Shown here: one piece after another, positions 25,098-34,201 of the stretch
Position numbering within the stretch: the stretch's first letter is position 1
How the letters are laid out: each line of letters starts with the position of its first letter
NCBI RefSeq assembly: GCF_000474275.2
Contig: NZ_ATAE01000018.1
Coordinates: 28,974 to 92,973, forward strand
DNA from: Alkalihalophilus marmarensis DSM 21297
GTDB lineage: Bacteria > Bacillota > Bacilli > Bacillales > Bacillaceae_D
Direction: 5' to 3'
DNA: 64,000 bases
Notes under the pieces: model-generated
The model's database searches: none
What the model was told of the DNA's origin: nothing
The model's input: only the letters and a program-made list of their open reading frames with translations
Position numbers and translations under genes: made by a program

Positions 25098-26468
25098 TTA
25101 CTCTGTCTTTTCATTGACCAGCTCGTCAATTTTTTCTCTCATCTGCTCTCTATTTTCTTCATTTGCGTTATACAGTTCATCATACACTTCTTCACCGATA
25201 TCATAGGCAGCTTGTTGTCTTTCGAGTAAAATATCCCATATTTCAATTGTATGAACTGGAGCGACTTTATCGATATCATTAAGGTATTTAACTAGATCTA
25301 CCATGTATAAACGTTCGTCCTGAGTTAAAAGGCGCCATTTAACTCGTTCATCCATAATTTCGACAGCTTGTTCGGTACGTGTTGCCTCAATTTCTACTCT
25401 AGCGTCGGTTTGAAACATCATCCATGCTTTTGCGAGTTCGGCACTTCGGTCGAGTTCCGCTCTTAACTGTGCTTGATCATTTACCGTAGCAAACGCACTG
25501 CCAGAAGCTTGTGCCATTTCTCTTAGCTGCTGCTGCTCGTTTGCAGGCACATCGAAACCAATGATCGAAATAAGCGGTGTCACATCGAGTTCACTTAGAT
25601 CTTTTACTGCCTGTACAGGATCACCTCCGCACGTATCCATCCCATCACTTACAACTAGCACCATATTTGTTGCATCTTCTGAACCATTTCGATAATCGTC
25701 ACTTGTCACCTCGATTGCCTTTGCAAGAGGCGTCCAGCCATTAGCCATCACCCCATCGATCGCGCTCGTGAAGCTGCTCTCATCATATGGTTGAAGATCA
25801 TACACACGGTCAATACCTTCACATGACTTCTCAGGACTTTCTCCTACGTGTCCATAGACTCGAAGCGCCACATTTGCTTGGTCAGGCAGCTCTTCTACAA
25901 ACCCTTGAATCGCTTCTCGTGCAAGAGTCATTTTATCAATCCCATCGACTTGATCTCTCATGCTGCCGCTTGCATCGAGTAAAATCTCGACATTCAATTC
26001 CTTTTCTTCTGGACCTAACTCTCCCTCTTCATTTGGGGCTAAGAAACTTAATTGCTCCCAGCGATTCGCTAATAAGCGAGGGTCGGGATACGCTGGTGAT
26101 GTTAACGTTGACAAGTGAATGATGTATGTACGAATTTCTTCTGATGTGGCTTCTTCTCCGAGGATAGGGAGTTCTGCCAGTACGTCTTGGAATTCTTCAG
26201 ACTCTGAAGGATCAACAAGGGCAAATTCACCCACAGGGTATGTGAGCACATCCTCCATAGACTCTGGGACATAAGGGACTTCAGGTTGATTAAATGAATA
26301 ATCGTTTGTTTTTTGAATACTTTTATCGGTCGTTCCTTCTTCTAATGGTTCACTCTCCTCATTTTCTACAGCTATATCTTGCACTTCGTCCGTTTGTGTT
26401 TCAGATGATTCCGTTGAGCAGGCTGCTAACATGCACGCAGCTGCCGTAATCCATACTATTTTTTTCAT
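25098..26468 (-). CDS. Surface lipoprotein with von Willebrand A domain
   Basis: A 456-residue protein. The signal peptide ends in a lipobox (L-A-A-C17), followed by an acidic linker and a vWA domain from about 150 to 345. The MIDAS motif is D-A-S-G-S, with a conserved Thr in N-G-W-T-P-L and Asp in V-S-D-G-M-D-T. A helical tail follows. It resembles the secreted vWA proteins YwmC/YwmD of Bacillus subtilis. Such domains bind ligands through a divalent metal. The partner is unknown, and no MoxR ATPase is nearby. Confidence 0.8.
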   Translation of the reverse strand: MKKIVWITAAACMLAACSTESSETQTDEVQDIAVENEESEPLEEGTTDKSIQKTNDYSFNQPEVPYVPESMEDVLTYPVGEFALVDPSESEEFQDVLAELPILGEEATSEEIRTYIIHLSTLTSPAYPDPRLLANRWEQLSFLAPNEEGELGPEEKELNVEILLDASGSMRDQVDGIDKMTLAREAIQGFVEELPDQANVALRVYGHVGESPEKSCEGIDRVYDLQPYDESSFTSAIDGVMANGWTPLAKAIEVTSDDYRNGSEDATNMVLVVSDGMDTCGGDPVQAVKDLSELDVTPLISIIGFDVPANEQQQLREMAQASGSAFATVNDQAQLRAELDRSAELAKAWMMFQTDARVEIEATRTEQAVEIMDERVKWRLLTQDERLYMVDLVKYLNDIDKVAPVHTIEIWDILLERQQAAYDIGEEVYDELYNANEENREQMREKIDELVNEKTE

Positions 26469-26654
26469 TCTATATTGTGCCTCCTATATCCGCGCCAACA
26501 AGTGTGAAAACTACACACTGATTAGCAGTCACTTTCCACCGTAGATCATACCAAATCTTCATGCCAATCCGAATACATTCGACAAACTTCGATGAAAAGA
26601 CGGGAGAATGCTCCTATCTATACAAAAAAATCCTAGATCAAAAGTTTGAGAATG

Positions 26655-26846
26655 TTACATCGTTTTATTAAACCACCATGATACTAAAAAAAGACTGATC
26701 ACTCCCCAGCCAGTTACCGCCATTATCCATCTAACTACAGGTTCAGGATTTGAACTTTCCCTCTTATCTATTTTCTTTTTTATTAAAATAAGAACCAGCC
26801 ATCCGCCGAAAAAGAAAAGCAACATAAATGCTAGCAATGGATCCAT
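26655..26846 (-). CDS. Small two-helix membrane protein
   Basis: A 63-residue protein with helices at about 4-22 and 42-59 and a charged loop between (K-K-K-I-D-K-R-E). The pattern resembles the PLDc_N-type small membrane proteins. Start ATG after GGAGAGGG. Function unknown. Confidence 0.55.
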   Translation of the reverse strand: MDPLLAFMLLFFFGGWLVLILIKKKIDKRESSNPEPVVRWIMAVTGWGVISLFLVSWWFNKTM

Positions 26847-26948
26847 TGGTTACCCTCTCCTTTGTAAGCTTAAATGAGTTAGTTTTATCTTAGCACTTTA
26901 ACATTAAATACCATATTGTTTTTAGTGAAATTGTATTTTTAACTATCA

Positions 26949-28406
26949 TTAAAAACCTCTCAGATTAAAGGTTTCTAGAGGTTTCTTAATCGAATAGAAA
27001 ATGTGTATAAATGAGTTTAGTAATAAAAGAAGAAAGAACATGTATATAAAAAAAGCGAAATCAGGAGCAAAAGCTTTAACCGTATGCCAGGGTACACCAA
27101 CCAACTCGGTGAGCATAGGAAATAATGCAATAGCTATGAGTAATTGTAAAATACCTGCTATACGCCAGGTAAGGATGTTTTTTATTTCATCTTTTTTTAT
27201 CTTTACCAAGCTATAGGTAAGCACGAAAAAAACGATAAGATTCAGAGCTGAGATAAGAACCGGAATGATTTGAAACGGTGGATTTACTGGCTCTGGTTGC
27301 TCTCCATTTAGAATACGAATAATTCCGTTCCTTAAATTAAGCAAAGAAGCCTCCTCTAAAAAGTGATTCTTGTTTGTAAGGATGACTCCGCCCCATCCTG
27401 TATCAGGCAAGAAGAATAATTCTGAGCGTGAATTCGGTGTGGAACCAGAATGCCAGATCATCTCTTCATACGTATCAGGATTTGATACTCTAATGCCTAA
27501 CCCATAATATCGATCTTCCCCTGTCTGTACATGTGGGTAATTGTATAATTCAATAGCTTCTTCCCTTATAAATTTGTGGTCAGTTTGCTGTAGAAAGGTT
27601 ATAAATTCAACCATATCGATGGTACTAGCGGTCATATAGCCATAGGGTGCCCCTCCGTGATCATACTTGAGTGGACTTTTAACTGGTATGCCAAACCAAG
27701 ATTGATAGCCTGATAAGTATCCATTTTTTTCAGCAGTGTTGAAGTCAGCTGCGGCAGCATGCATTCCTAGGGGCGCAAATACACTTTCAGCCATATACTC
27801 AGCAAAAGGTTGATTCGTCACCTCTTCAATAAGAGCTCCAAGAATGAGATAGTTGGCATTACTATATTGATGTTTGTCTCCGGGAAATGCAGTAAGTTGT
27901 ACATTGGCCAATTGTTTTACACGAGCTTTAATTGGATTGACTGTCATTTCTTCCTGATCAGATAATGCTAGCCCATCATAGGTACTAATCCCGCTTGTGT
28001 GAATTAATGCTTGCTTGATTGTGATTTGGCGAGCTGGGTCGTCTAGCATGGTAAACCAAGGAAGATGGAGGGTAATAGGGTCATTCAGTTCAATCTCCCC
28101 GTCATCCACTAATTTCATCACGGCTAACCCCGTTAGTGATTTACTGATGGATCCTATGGTAAAAGGCGTCTCGTTAGTTATCTCTTCCTCGCTTTCTCCT
28201 GTTATTCCCCATGTTTTTGTATAGTAGATTCCTTCTTCATTCGTTAGAGCTATTGAGGCTCCAGGGATTCGATGTTCTTCTATGAATGTATGAAGATAAT
28301 CATCTAACGCATCTAACTCCTGTTCAGCAAATGCCTGCCCATTAAAAAATGCTAATAAACAAATGGCGAAGTACAGTAAACACCATTTTCTGATCTTTAC
28401 ATTCAT
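26949..28406 (-). CDS. Secreted/membrane serine hydrolase (class C PBP/FmtA-like)
   Basis: A 485-residue protein. A signal peptide (about 1-27) is followed by a PF00144 domain with S86-I-S-K89, Y181-S-N183 and W-H-S-G-S as the third motif. The last 110 residues carry about three membrane helices, so the catalytic domain faces outward. This architecture is shared with FmtA/PbpE-like proteins acting on cell-wall substrates such as D-Ala esters or peptides. Start ATG after GGAGGGGGGG. Confidence 0.85.
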   Translation of the reverse strand: MNVKIRKWCLLYFAICLLAFFNGQAFAEQELDALDDYLHTFIEEHRIPGASIALTNEEGIYYTKTWGITGESEEEITNETPFTIGSISKSLTGLAVMKLVDDGEIELNDPITLHLPWFTMLDDPARQITIKQALIHTSGISTYDGLALSDQEEMTVNPIKARVKQLANVQLTAFPGDKHQYSNANYLILGALIEEVTNQPFAEYMAESVFAPLGMHAAAADFNTAEKNGYLSGYQSWFGIPVKSPLKYDHGGAPYGYMTASTIDMVEFITFLQQTDHKFIREEAIELYNYPHVQTGEDRYYGLGIRVSNPDTYEEMIWHSGSTPNSRSELFFLPDTGWGGVILTNKNHFLEEASLLNLRNGIIRILNGEQPEPVNPPFQIIPVLISALNLIVFFVLTYSLVKIKKDEIKNILTWRIAGILQLLIAIALFPMLTELVGVPWHTVKAFAPDFAFFIYMFFLLLLLNSFIHIFYSIKKPLETFNLRGF

Positions 28407-28614
28407 TCATTCCCCCCCTCCATTTTCACCTTTGTTTAATTAAACCATTTTATGTAAATTACATCATCATGCTGAGGTCGTTTCTAAGGTACGTCTCTAG
28501 GAGGAGATTCTGAATATGAGGAGCTTATGAGGGGTCTTTTGCAGAGTTATTTTTAAAGAGTTTTTATCTTCCAATGATAGGGAAGAATAAGTATGGATAA
28601 CGGAGGTGTTCACA

Positions 28615-29856
28615 GTGTTTATCGCATTAGTCTTTTTTTTATTTATGTCATTTTTCTTATCTGGCAGTGAAACGGCATTAACAGCAGTTAATAAAACAAG
28701 AGTCCAATCAAGAGCAGAAAATAATGATATAAAAGCTCAAAAGCTTTTAGAGTTAATAACTAAACCGGATCAATTTATCACAGGCATCCTAATAGGTAAT
28801 AATATTTCAAACATTATGCTCCCTACTCTTGTTACCATTATTGCTATTGAGTATGGAATTAATATTGGTATAGCTACTGGAATCTTAACCGTCGTACTCA
28901 TTATTTTTGCAGAAGTACTGCCAAAATCGGTCGCTGCCACTTTTTCAACAAGAATTGCTTATATCGTCGCTCCAGTCATTAGGGTGTTAATAGTATTATT
29001 TAAACCACTCATTTATCTATTATCAAAATTTACAAATATCGTCATTAACATTCTTTCAAAGGGGAACAATGAAGAAAACGGATTTTCTAAAGAAGAAATC
29101 AAAACCATGGTTGACATTGCCTTAACAGAAGGGACTTTTGTTAAAGAGGAATCTCAACGAATTAAGGGAGCAATTGATTTTTATACAAAGGATGTTCGAG
29201 ATGCACTTAAAACCCCTCGAACAGAAATTGACGGACTTCCTTGCGATGTGACTTTTGAAGATGCGAGACAAATAGTCATGGAAAGTAATTATACCAGGTA
29301 CCCAATATATAAAGATAATATGGATAATATTGTTGGGGTGTTTCATTCTAAGCTTTTGCTTAAGTGGTCATTAAATCCTTCGATGGAAATAAAAGATTTT
29401 ATGGATAACTCCCCTCTTTTTGTTACAGAATTTATATCCATCGAGAGAGTGTTCAAAATGATGCTGAAAGAAAAAAAGCACTTAGCTATTGTGATTGATG
29501 AATACGGCGGTACGACTGGGATCATTAGTCATGAAGATATTATAGAAGCAATGATAGGGCAAGACATTGAAGATGAGACTGATGATGCGGGAGAAGTGTT
29601 AATACAGGAATTAACCGACACGCATATTACATGCAATGGTAAACTAACGATTCGGCGTTTTAATGAAATATTTAAAGCAAAAGTTCCAGAAGAATATGAT
29701 ACAATCTCCGGTTTTATTTACAAAGAACTCGGTCATATTCCTAATGAAGGGGAAACGTTTGAATTCCATCATCTACATTTTGAAGTTAGAGAAATGAACG
29801 ACAATAAGATAGTCCAAGTAAGAGTAACTAAAAAGCTTAAAACACAGCTTGAGTAG
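28615..29856 (+). CDS. CNNM/CBS-domain protein (HlyC/CorC, hemolysin family)
   Basis: About 413 residues. The start is GTG 28615, placed 6 nt after GGAGGTG. An N-terminal CNNM membrane domain (about 1-175, beginning F-F-L-S-G-S-E-T-A-L-T-A) is followed by a CBS pair (about 200-325) and a CorC_HlyC C-terminal domain (about 340-413). Family members are linked to magnesium or other divalent cation efflux and to salt tolerance. Monocistronic with its own terminator. Confidence 0.9.
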   Translation: MFIALVFFLFMSFFLSGSETALTAVNKTRVQSRAENNDIKAQKLLELITKPDQFITGILIGNNISNIMLPTLVTIIAIEYGINIGIATGILTVVLIIFAEVLPKSVAATFSTRIAYIVAPVIRVLIVLFKPLIYLLSKFTNIVINILSKGNNEENGFSKEEIKTMVDIALTEGTFVKEESQRIKGAIDFYTKDVRDALKTPRTEIDGLPCDVTFEDARQIVMESNYTRYPIYKDNMDNIVGVFHSKLLLKWSLNPSMEIKDFMDNSPLFVTEFISIERVFKMMLKEKKHLAIVIDEYGGTTGIISHEDIIEAMIGQDIEDETDDAGEVLIQELTDTHITCNGKLTIRRFNEIFKAKVPEEYDTISGFIYKELGHIPNEGETFEFHHLHFEVREMNDNKIVQVRVTKKLKTQLE

Positions 29857-29866
29857 TTCAAACGAT

Positions 29867-29903
29867 AAAGGTGCTATCTAAAATAGATGACAGCACCTTT
29901 TTT
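29867..29903 (+). terminator. Terminator of the CNNM/CBS gene
   Basis: AAAGGTGCT and AGCACCTTT arms enclose TCTA/TAGA with a small bulge, followed by T6. Confidence 0.85.
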
Positions 29904-30015
29904 CCAGAGAATTCATGCCAAACTGTTTAATAATTATAAGTTATATAGATAATCTCTCAGCATTTTCACTGAAGTGACTCCAGTTTTATATAAATTAGTT
30001 TGAATAATCATTCCC

Positions 30016-30567
30016 TTAATCCTGATAGCAGCGTTCATATGTATTCTTCATTAATATACTTTTACATGCCCACCCATTTTCGTGATAAATCTCTTTTTCA
30101 ATGTTTAACGTGATACTTCGGTCTGATCCTGGATAGTCAGGTTCATCATTTATGATAGAAAGAGTTTTTTCATCCTTCCATTGCATTGAAAAATCGCTTT
30201 TCGCATCAGCATAATAAACAATATTGGTCTTATTTTCTTCATGATTAGTCTTTTCAACCCATACATTCACACCACCTACAGCCCCTCCATATGGTTCATA
30301 ATATGCGTTTACACTATATTTTTCAGAGGGAGAAATGATCGGTCCAGGTCCTTTTTGAGTATATTCATCATTTATTCGATCAAATGAAAAAAAGTAAACC
30401 CTATGTATATAGATAGAGAAAAGCAAGACCACTCCTGTTAACGTTGCTATAAAATTTTTTTTCGGAAAAGCCTTACTTTTAACTCGAGAATAAATGAATT
30501 GTACAGTTAAAAGTAAAAATAAAGTAAACGTTGTTAGTAAAGTGAAAATGGTGAATAAAATGAGCAT
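30016..30567 (-). CDS. DUF5412-like membrane protein
   Basis: A 183-residue protein with two N-terminal helices (about 3-26 and 37-55) and an outward domain with the pattern I-S-P-S-E-K-Y-S-V-N-A-Y-Y-E-P-Y-G-G-A, which I recall as typical of DUF5412. Start ATG after GGAGGC. Function unknown. Confidence 0.6.
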   Translation of the reverse strand: MLILFTIFTLLTTFTLFLLLTVQFIYSRVKSKAFPKKNFIATLTGVVLLFSIYIHRVYFFSFDRINDEYTQKGPGPIISPSEKYSVNAYYEPYGGAVGGVNVWVEKTNHEENKTNIVYYADAKSDFSMQWKDEKTLSIINDEPDYPGSDRSITLNIEKEIYHENGWACKSILMKNTYERCYQD

Positions 30568-30597
30568 GCTTGCCTCCTAAAAATATCAACTGACTAG

Positions 30598-31425
30598 TTA
30601 GTCTTTGTTGTGGATTCCTCGTAACCACTCTTCAATCATTTGCAGAACGAAGTCACGCTTCTCTATATGGAGCATATGACCTGCTTTGTCGATTGCCATA
30701 AATGAAGCATGCTGAAATTTATCCATTAACTTAAATTGGTCCCTATACCCACAAATATGGTCTTGCTTCCCGACAATGATTAATACGTTGTGCATTGCCC
30801 TTTTAACCTTTGTTAGAGGTATTTTAGAAAATAAATAATGATTCTCTTTCCACTCAGTATTTATGACGTCTTTATTTATAAGCATTCTTCCAGGTTGTAT
30901 TTCGTCTATAAATCGTTGTGCGTTTACATTGTTTTGATACGTGATTAAAGAGTTATAAGCATTCTTCACATCTGCATTCCATTGCTTAATAATAGATTCG
31001 TCTGTACGATCTGAAACCATTTTTTGCATTGGAAGATTTCTTTCTTTTAGGTGCAAAACGGGTGCTAGTAGACATAAACTTTGAACATGATTGATATTAT
31101 GATCTAAAATTCCTTGTGCGATATATCCTCCAAAAGAGCAGCCAATCAGAGAAAATAGTTGATTACCCAGCTTCATATTAATAAATTCAAGTATATTTTG
31201 AAGCATGTCATCGGTTGTCTTTATATGATGAGAGGCGATGCTTTTACCGTGTCCTGGGAGATCTATATAAATTCGTTGAAACCCAGTACTTCTTTTGAAC
31301 AGTGGTTCTAACCATAGATACATAGAGCGATAGTCAGTACCTAAAGGATGTAGAATTAAGATAGGAGTTCCTTCCCCTTCCTCCTTATAATGAATTGTAC
31401 CTTTTGAAACAGGACAAATACCCAT
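30598..31425 (-). CDS. Alpha/beta hydrolase
   Basis: A 275-residue protein with an H-P-L-G oxyanion loop, nucleophile elbow G-C-S-F-G-G, a late Asp in K-Q-D-H-I-C and catalytic His in A-G-H-M-L-H. No signal peptide. Family members are esterases, peptidases or lactonases; the substrate cannot be told. Start ATG after AAGGAGAGG. Probably co-transcribed with the DUF5412-like gene 30 nt downstream. Confidence 0.88.
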   Translation of the reverse strand: MGICPVSKGTIHYKEEGEGTPILILHPLGTDYRSMYLWLEPLFKRSTGFQRIYIDLPGHGKSIASHHIKTTDDMLQNILEFINMKLGNQLFSLIGCSFGGYIAQGILDHNINHVQSLCLLAPVLHLKERNLPMQKMVSDRTDESIIKQWNADVKNAYNSLITYQNNVNAQRFIDEIQPGRMLINKDVINTEWKENHYLFSKIPLTKVKRAMHNVLIIVGKQDHICGYRDQFKLMDKFQHASFMAIDKAGHMLHIEKRDFVLQMIEEWLRGIHNKD

Positions 31426-31547
31426 AATTTCCTCTCCTTATTGCGTGCTTTAACATAAATACCACATTTTCTCAGTTAGCTATAACCTATATTATACATT
31501 TAGTGGTAATATAAAGGAATGAATGTTCAGTCAAAAGGAGAATCGTG

Positions 31548-31943
31548 ATGAGTAATCGGTTATATCTTGCAACACAATTTTCAGGGGCTGGATTCTTCAT
31601 TTTAATGCTGGTCATAGACTTTTTCCCTGCTGTTCCAGTTAGTATGACAGTGGCTGCCTTAGGCGTAGTTTTTTCTATTTTGCTTAGTGTGATTTTCCGG
31701 ACTAAAGGTAAACCTGTTTTTCAGTCTGCTAAGCAGGAATTGATGTTTATTATCGTAACAAGCGCTGTTTTTTTCGGTTTGTTAGCTTTGCTTGCTATTC
31801 TTGGCGGGACATCAGAAAGAGGAATCAGTGTCACAAGCCCAATCCTCTGGGGAGTATTTCTGATTAGCCTTTTTACAGCATATAATCGATATAAAAAAGA
31901 AAAAACAACAATCTACATTTCCGAGAGGAGCTCATCAAAATGA
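31548..31943 (+). CDS. Four-helix membrane protein
   Basis: About 131 residues with four hydrophobic helices. The start is ATG 31548, 7 nt after AAAGGAG, instead of the adjacent GTG at 31545. It overlaps the next gene by 4 nt (ATGA), so it is coupled with the lipoprotein gene. Family not recognised. Confidence 0.65.
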   Translation: MSNRLYLATQFSGAGFFILMLVIDFFPAVPVSMTVAALGVVFSILLSVIFRTKGKPVFQSAKQELMFIIVTSAVFFGLLALLAILGGTSERGISVTSPILWGVFLISLFTAYNRYKKEKTTIYISERSSSK

Positions 31944-32572
31944 GTCGTAAGAAGATCACTGCTCTATGTATAGCGGGCTTGCTAACACTTTTTTCTGCGG
32001 GATGCTCAACTGCAGTGTTTCAATCTAATAACAATCCGACAATCAAAGCAGCGCCAAATTCTAATTATGTAGAGGCGTTTGAAGCGATGCATCTAGGAAT
32101 CTTATTTGATTTTGAACTTTATGTACCTGATGCTGATAAGAGATGGGTGAACCTTTGGGTGGAGAGATATCATATGGGTGAATTAGATCCTGAGCCGCTC
32201 ACATACCTTTCGTATGGCAGTCATCCTTCAGACAAATCAGAAGGTCCACTAGGTTTTGGGTTGATCAATCCGAATACAGAGGATCCTCTTATCTTCCTTT
32301 ACGCGCCAGGAGTCAGTATTATTCCCTCATCAATTGAAGAGAAACTTCAAGCTGAGCCTGGGGTGGCGAGTACGTGGGATTATGCCGTATCTGAAGACAA
32401 AGCGGAAAATGTGGAGCTGGGTGAAACCGTTCTTTTAGCTGCTTATAGACAGTCTTCTAATGGCTCGATCTCAGGCTTTAATTTTGAAAATGACGAAGAT
32501 CTAGAACAGATGGTAAAAAAACATTCGACGGTGTTGCTGCTAAAAATGAAGATTGAGGAAGATATAGAGTAA
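31940..32572 (+). CDS. Lipoprotein of unknown function
   Basis: A 210-residue protein with a lipobox at F-S-A-G-C (C near position 22). The acidic, Pro-rich extracytoplasmic domain has no recognised motif. Translation is coupled to the upstream membrane-protein gene. Confidence 0.7.
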   Translation: MSRKKITALCIAGLLTLFSAGCSTAVFQSNNNPTIKAAPNSNYVEAFEAMHLGILFDFELYVPDADKRWVNLWVERYHMGELDPEPLTYLSYGSHPSDKSEGPLGFGLINPNTEDPLIFLYAPGVSIIPSSIEEKLQAEPGVASTWDYAVSEDKAENVELGETVLLAAYRQSSNGSISGFNFENDEDLEQMVKKHSTVLLLKMKIEEDIE

Positions 32573-32648
32573 GCAGTACATTTACTTATGCATAATTCTT
32601 CCTCTTGTTGAAGAAACTACTCACATATATGTGAAGGAGGTTTTCAAC

Positions 32649-32813
32649 ATGTCCACTGGTAAAAGCCATAATCATAAGCGAAAAGGTCATCCGGGTGCCT
32701 TTCCTGAAGGCAGCGAAAACGTACAGGCTAAGAATACGGATACTAAAACACCTGAAGAAGAAGGATATTTGTCTACAAAAGAAGCATTTAAAAACCGCGT
32801 GACGGAAGAGTGA
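32649..32813 (+). CDS. Small hydrophilic protein, 54 aa
   Basis: The ATG at 32649 follows GAAGGAGG by 9 nt; the in-frame GTG at 32631 would destroy that site. The product is soluble with a His/Lys-rich start (G-K-S-H-N-H-K-R-K-G-H-P) and an acidic end. Size and composition resemble small spore or stress proteins, but I do not recognise the family. Confidence 0.65.
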   Translation: MSTGKSHNHKRKGHPGAFPEGSENVQAKNTDTKTPEEEGYLSTKEAFKNRVTEE

Positions 32814-32856
32814 AATTAGAAGCTGCAGCCTGGGATTGTATGATTTCAGGCTGTTT

Positions 32857-32917
32857 ATGTGTTGGTTTGTTAGTTTATTGCGCGGGTTGCTCGCATAATT
32901 GGGCCGTTTGCTGAGCC
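32857..32917. repeat. Short array of the 21-nt periodic repeat
   Basis: ATGTGTTGGTT (32857), ATTGCGCGGGTT (32877) and ATTGGGCCGTTT (32898) are 20-21 nt apart and match the ATTGCGYCRGTT core of the arrays at 16.2 and 56.3 kb. Located 3' of the small gene at 32649. Confidence 0.45.
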
Positions 32918-32921
32918 AGTT

Positions 32922-32953
32922 AAAAAAGTGCTGCCCACAATGGACAGCACTTT
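32922..32953 (-). terminator. Terminator of the second exporter module
   Basis: AAAGTGCTGTCC and GGGCAGCACTTT on the minus strand form a 12-bp stem with one G-T type wobble, followed by T6. It lies 140 nt after the last permease gene; that stretch is A-rich and gene-free. Confidence 0.75.
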
Positions 32954-33093
32954 CATTATATAAACAACTGACAAGTACATTTAAACAAAAGCAGCATTTT
33001 ATAAAACGAATTTGCTAACTTTTAAACGAAATAAGCATTTTCATAAACAAACGGAGCAAATATTTGGAAAATGCTTCTTCCTAGCCACCGGTA

Positions 33094-34200
33094 CTACCCC
33101 CGTCTTTCTATCAAATTCATTCCTACTCCCATACATAAGACACCTATGAGCAACAAGAAAGAGATTGGTTCAGCGAGAGCGACGATTCCTCGGTCATAAA
33201 GAGCTGCACCTTTCAATGCTTCCATTCCATACAGAATCGGCATGCCTTTTGATAAAGTTAACAGGATATCGTTTGTTACCGCTTCGATTGGCCAATATGC
33301 TCCGCCAAGCATCGCCATCCCGCTTGCTACGATGGGTATAATTGCGTTTAACTGCTGTGATGATTTTGAAAGGCCAATTAATAAAATTCCTACTGCTACG
33401 ATTGTAAATGTGTAGCATGCAATGACAAACAGGATGGTCCCTATTCGATCCCCTAAATCAAAACCAAATCCAAAGATAAACAGGATAAATATTAGGATGA
33501 TTTGTAAATATCCGATCACAAAGCTGAATGCTAAGTGGCCAAGATACACCTGCCACTTTTTAATCGGTGATATGATTAAACGATCCCACGTTCCAAGCTG
33601 CTTTTCATCTACTACATTCATTAAACTATAGATAATCGTATAAATGACAAAGAATAAAGTCATTCCAACTAAAGCATGCACTTGCTCAAATTGATTAGAA
33701 GAAGACTGGTCCCCTCCTAATGCTGACGTTTTCACTTGTAACGCAGGCTCCTGCATGTATTCAATAACGTCTGATCGAAACTCCTTATTTTCAAGGGATG
33801 AATCTAACTGCTGCAAGCGTAGTTCTTCTCGGTAAACCTTTTGTAGATAAGTTTCAATTGCAAATCGTGAAGGATCTTCCGTTGCTATGACAATCCTGTA
33901 GTCATCTGGTAAAAGCTTAAGTGCCAGACTTTCTTCTCCTAATGATACAGATTGTTTGGCTGTATCTTCTTTTACCCAAACAAACTCATAAGCATCGGAT
34001 TCATTTAAAGTCGTGATCCAAGCTACTTTTTCTTCTTCAGTTAAAGAGTCATCAGCAAAAGTAGAGATTGTTAGCTGGTGATCGCCCGAGGAAAATCCTG
34101 CGATAAACGCAACAAAGATGATCGTTAAGACAAAGAAAGAAAGCACTAACATAGGAGATCTTCTAAACCTTTGCCATTGAAGTAAAAAGACAGATTTCAT
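33094..34200 (-). CDS. ABC-2 exporter permease (LnrN-like)
   Basis: About 368 residues. The start is ATG 34200 after AGGAGGTCC, immediately after the stop of the upstream permease. One N-terminal helix, a large extracytoplasmic domain (about 40-165) and five C-terminal helices give the layout of LnrM/LnrN-type linearmycin exporter permeases. It should pair with the 34202-35479 product. Confidence 0.85.
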   Translation of the reverse strand: MKSVFLLQWQRFRRSPMLVLSFFVLTIIFVAFIAGFSSGDHQLTISTFADDSLTEEEKVAWITTLNESDAYEFVWVKEDTAKQSVSLGEESLALKLLPDDYRIVIATEDPSRFAIETYLQKVYREELRLQQLDSSLENKEFRSDVIEYMQEPALQVKTSALGGDQSSSNQFEQVHALVGMTLFFVIYTIIYSLMNVVDEKQLGTWDRLIISPIKKWQVYLGHLAFSFVIGYLQIILIFILFIFGFGFDLGDRIGTILFVIACYTFTIVAVGILLIGLSKSSQQLNAIIPIVASGMAMLGGAYWPIEAVTNDILLTLSKGMPILYGMEALKGAALYDRGIVALAEPISFLLLIGVLCMGVGMNLIERRG

Positions 34201-34201
34201 C

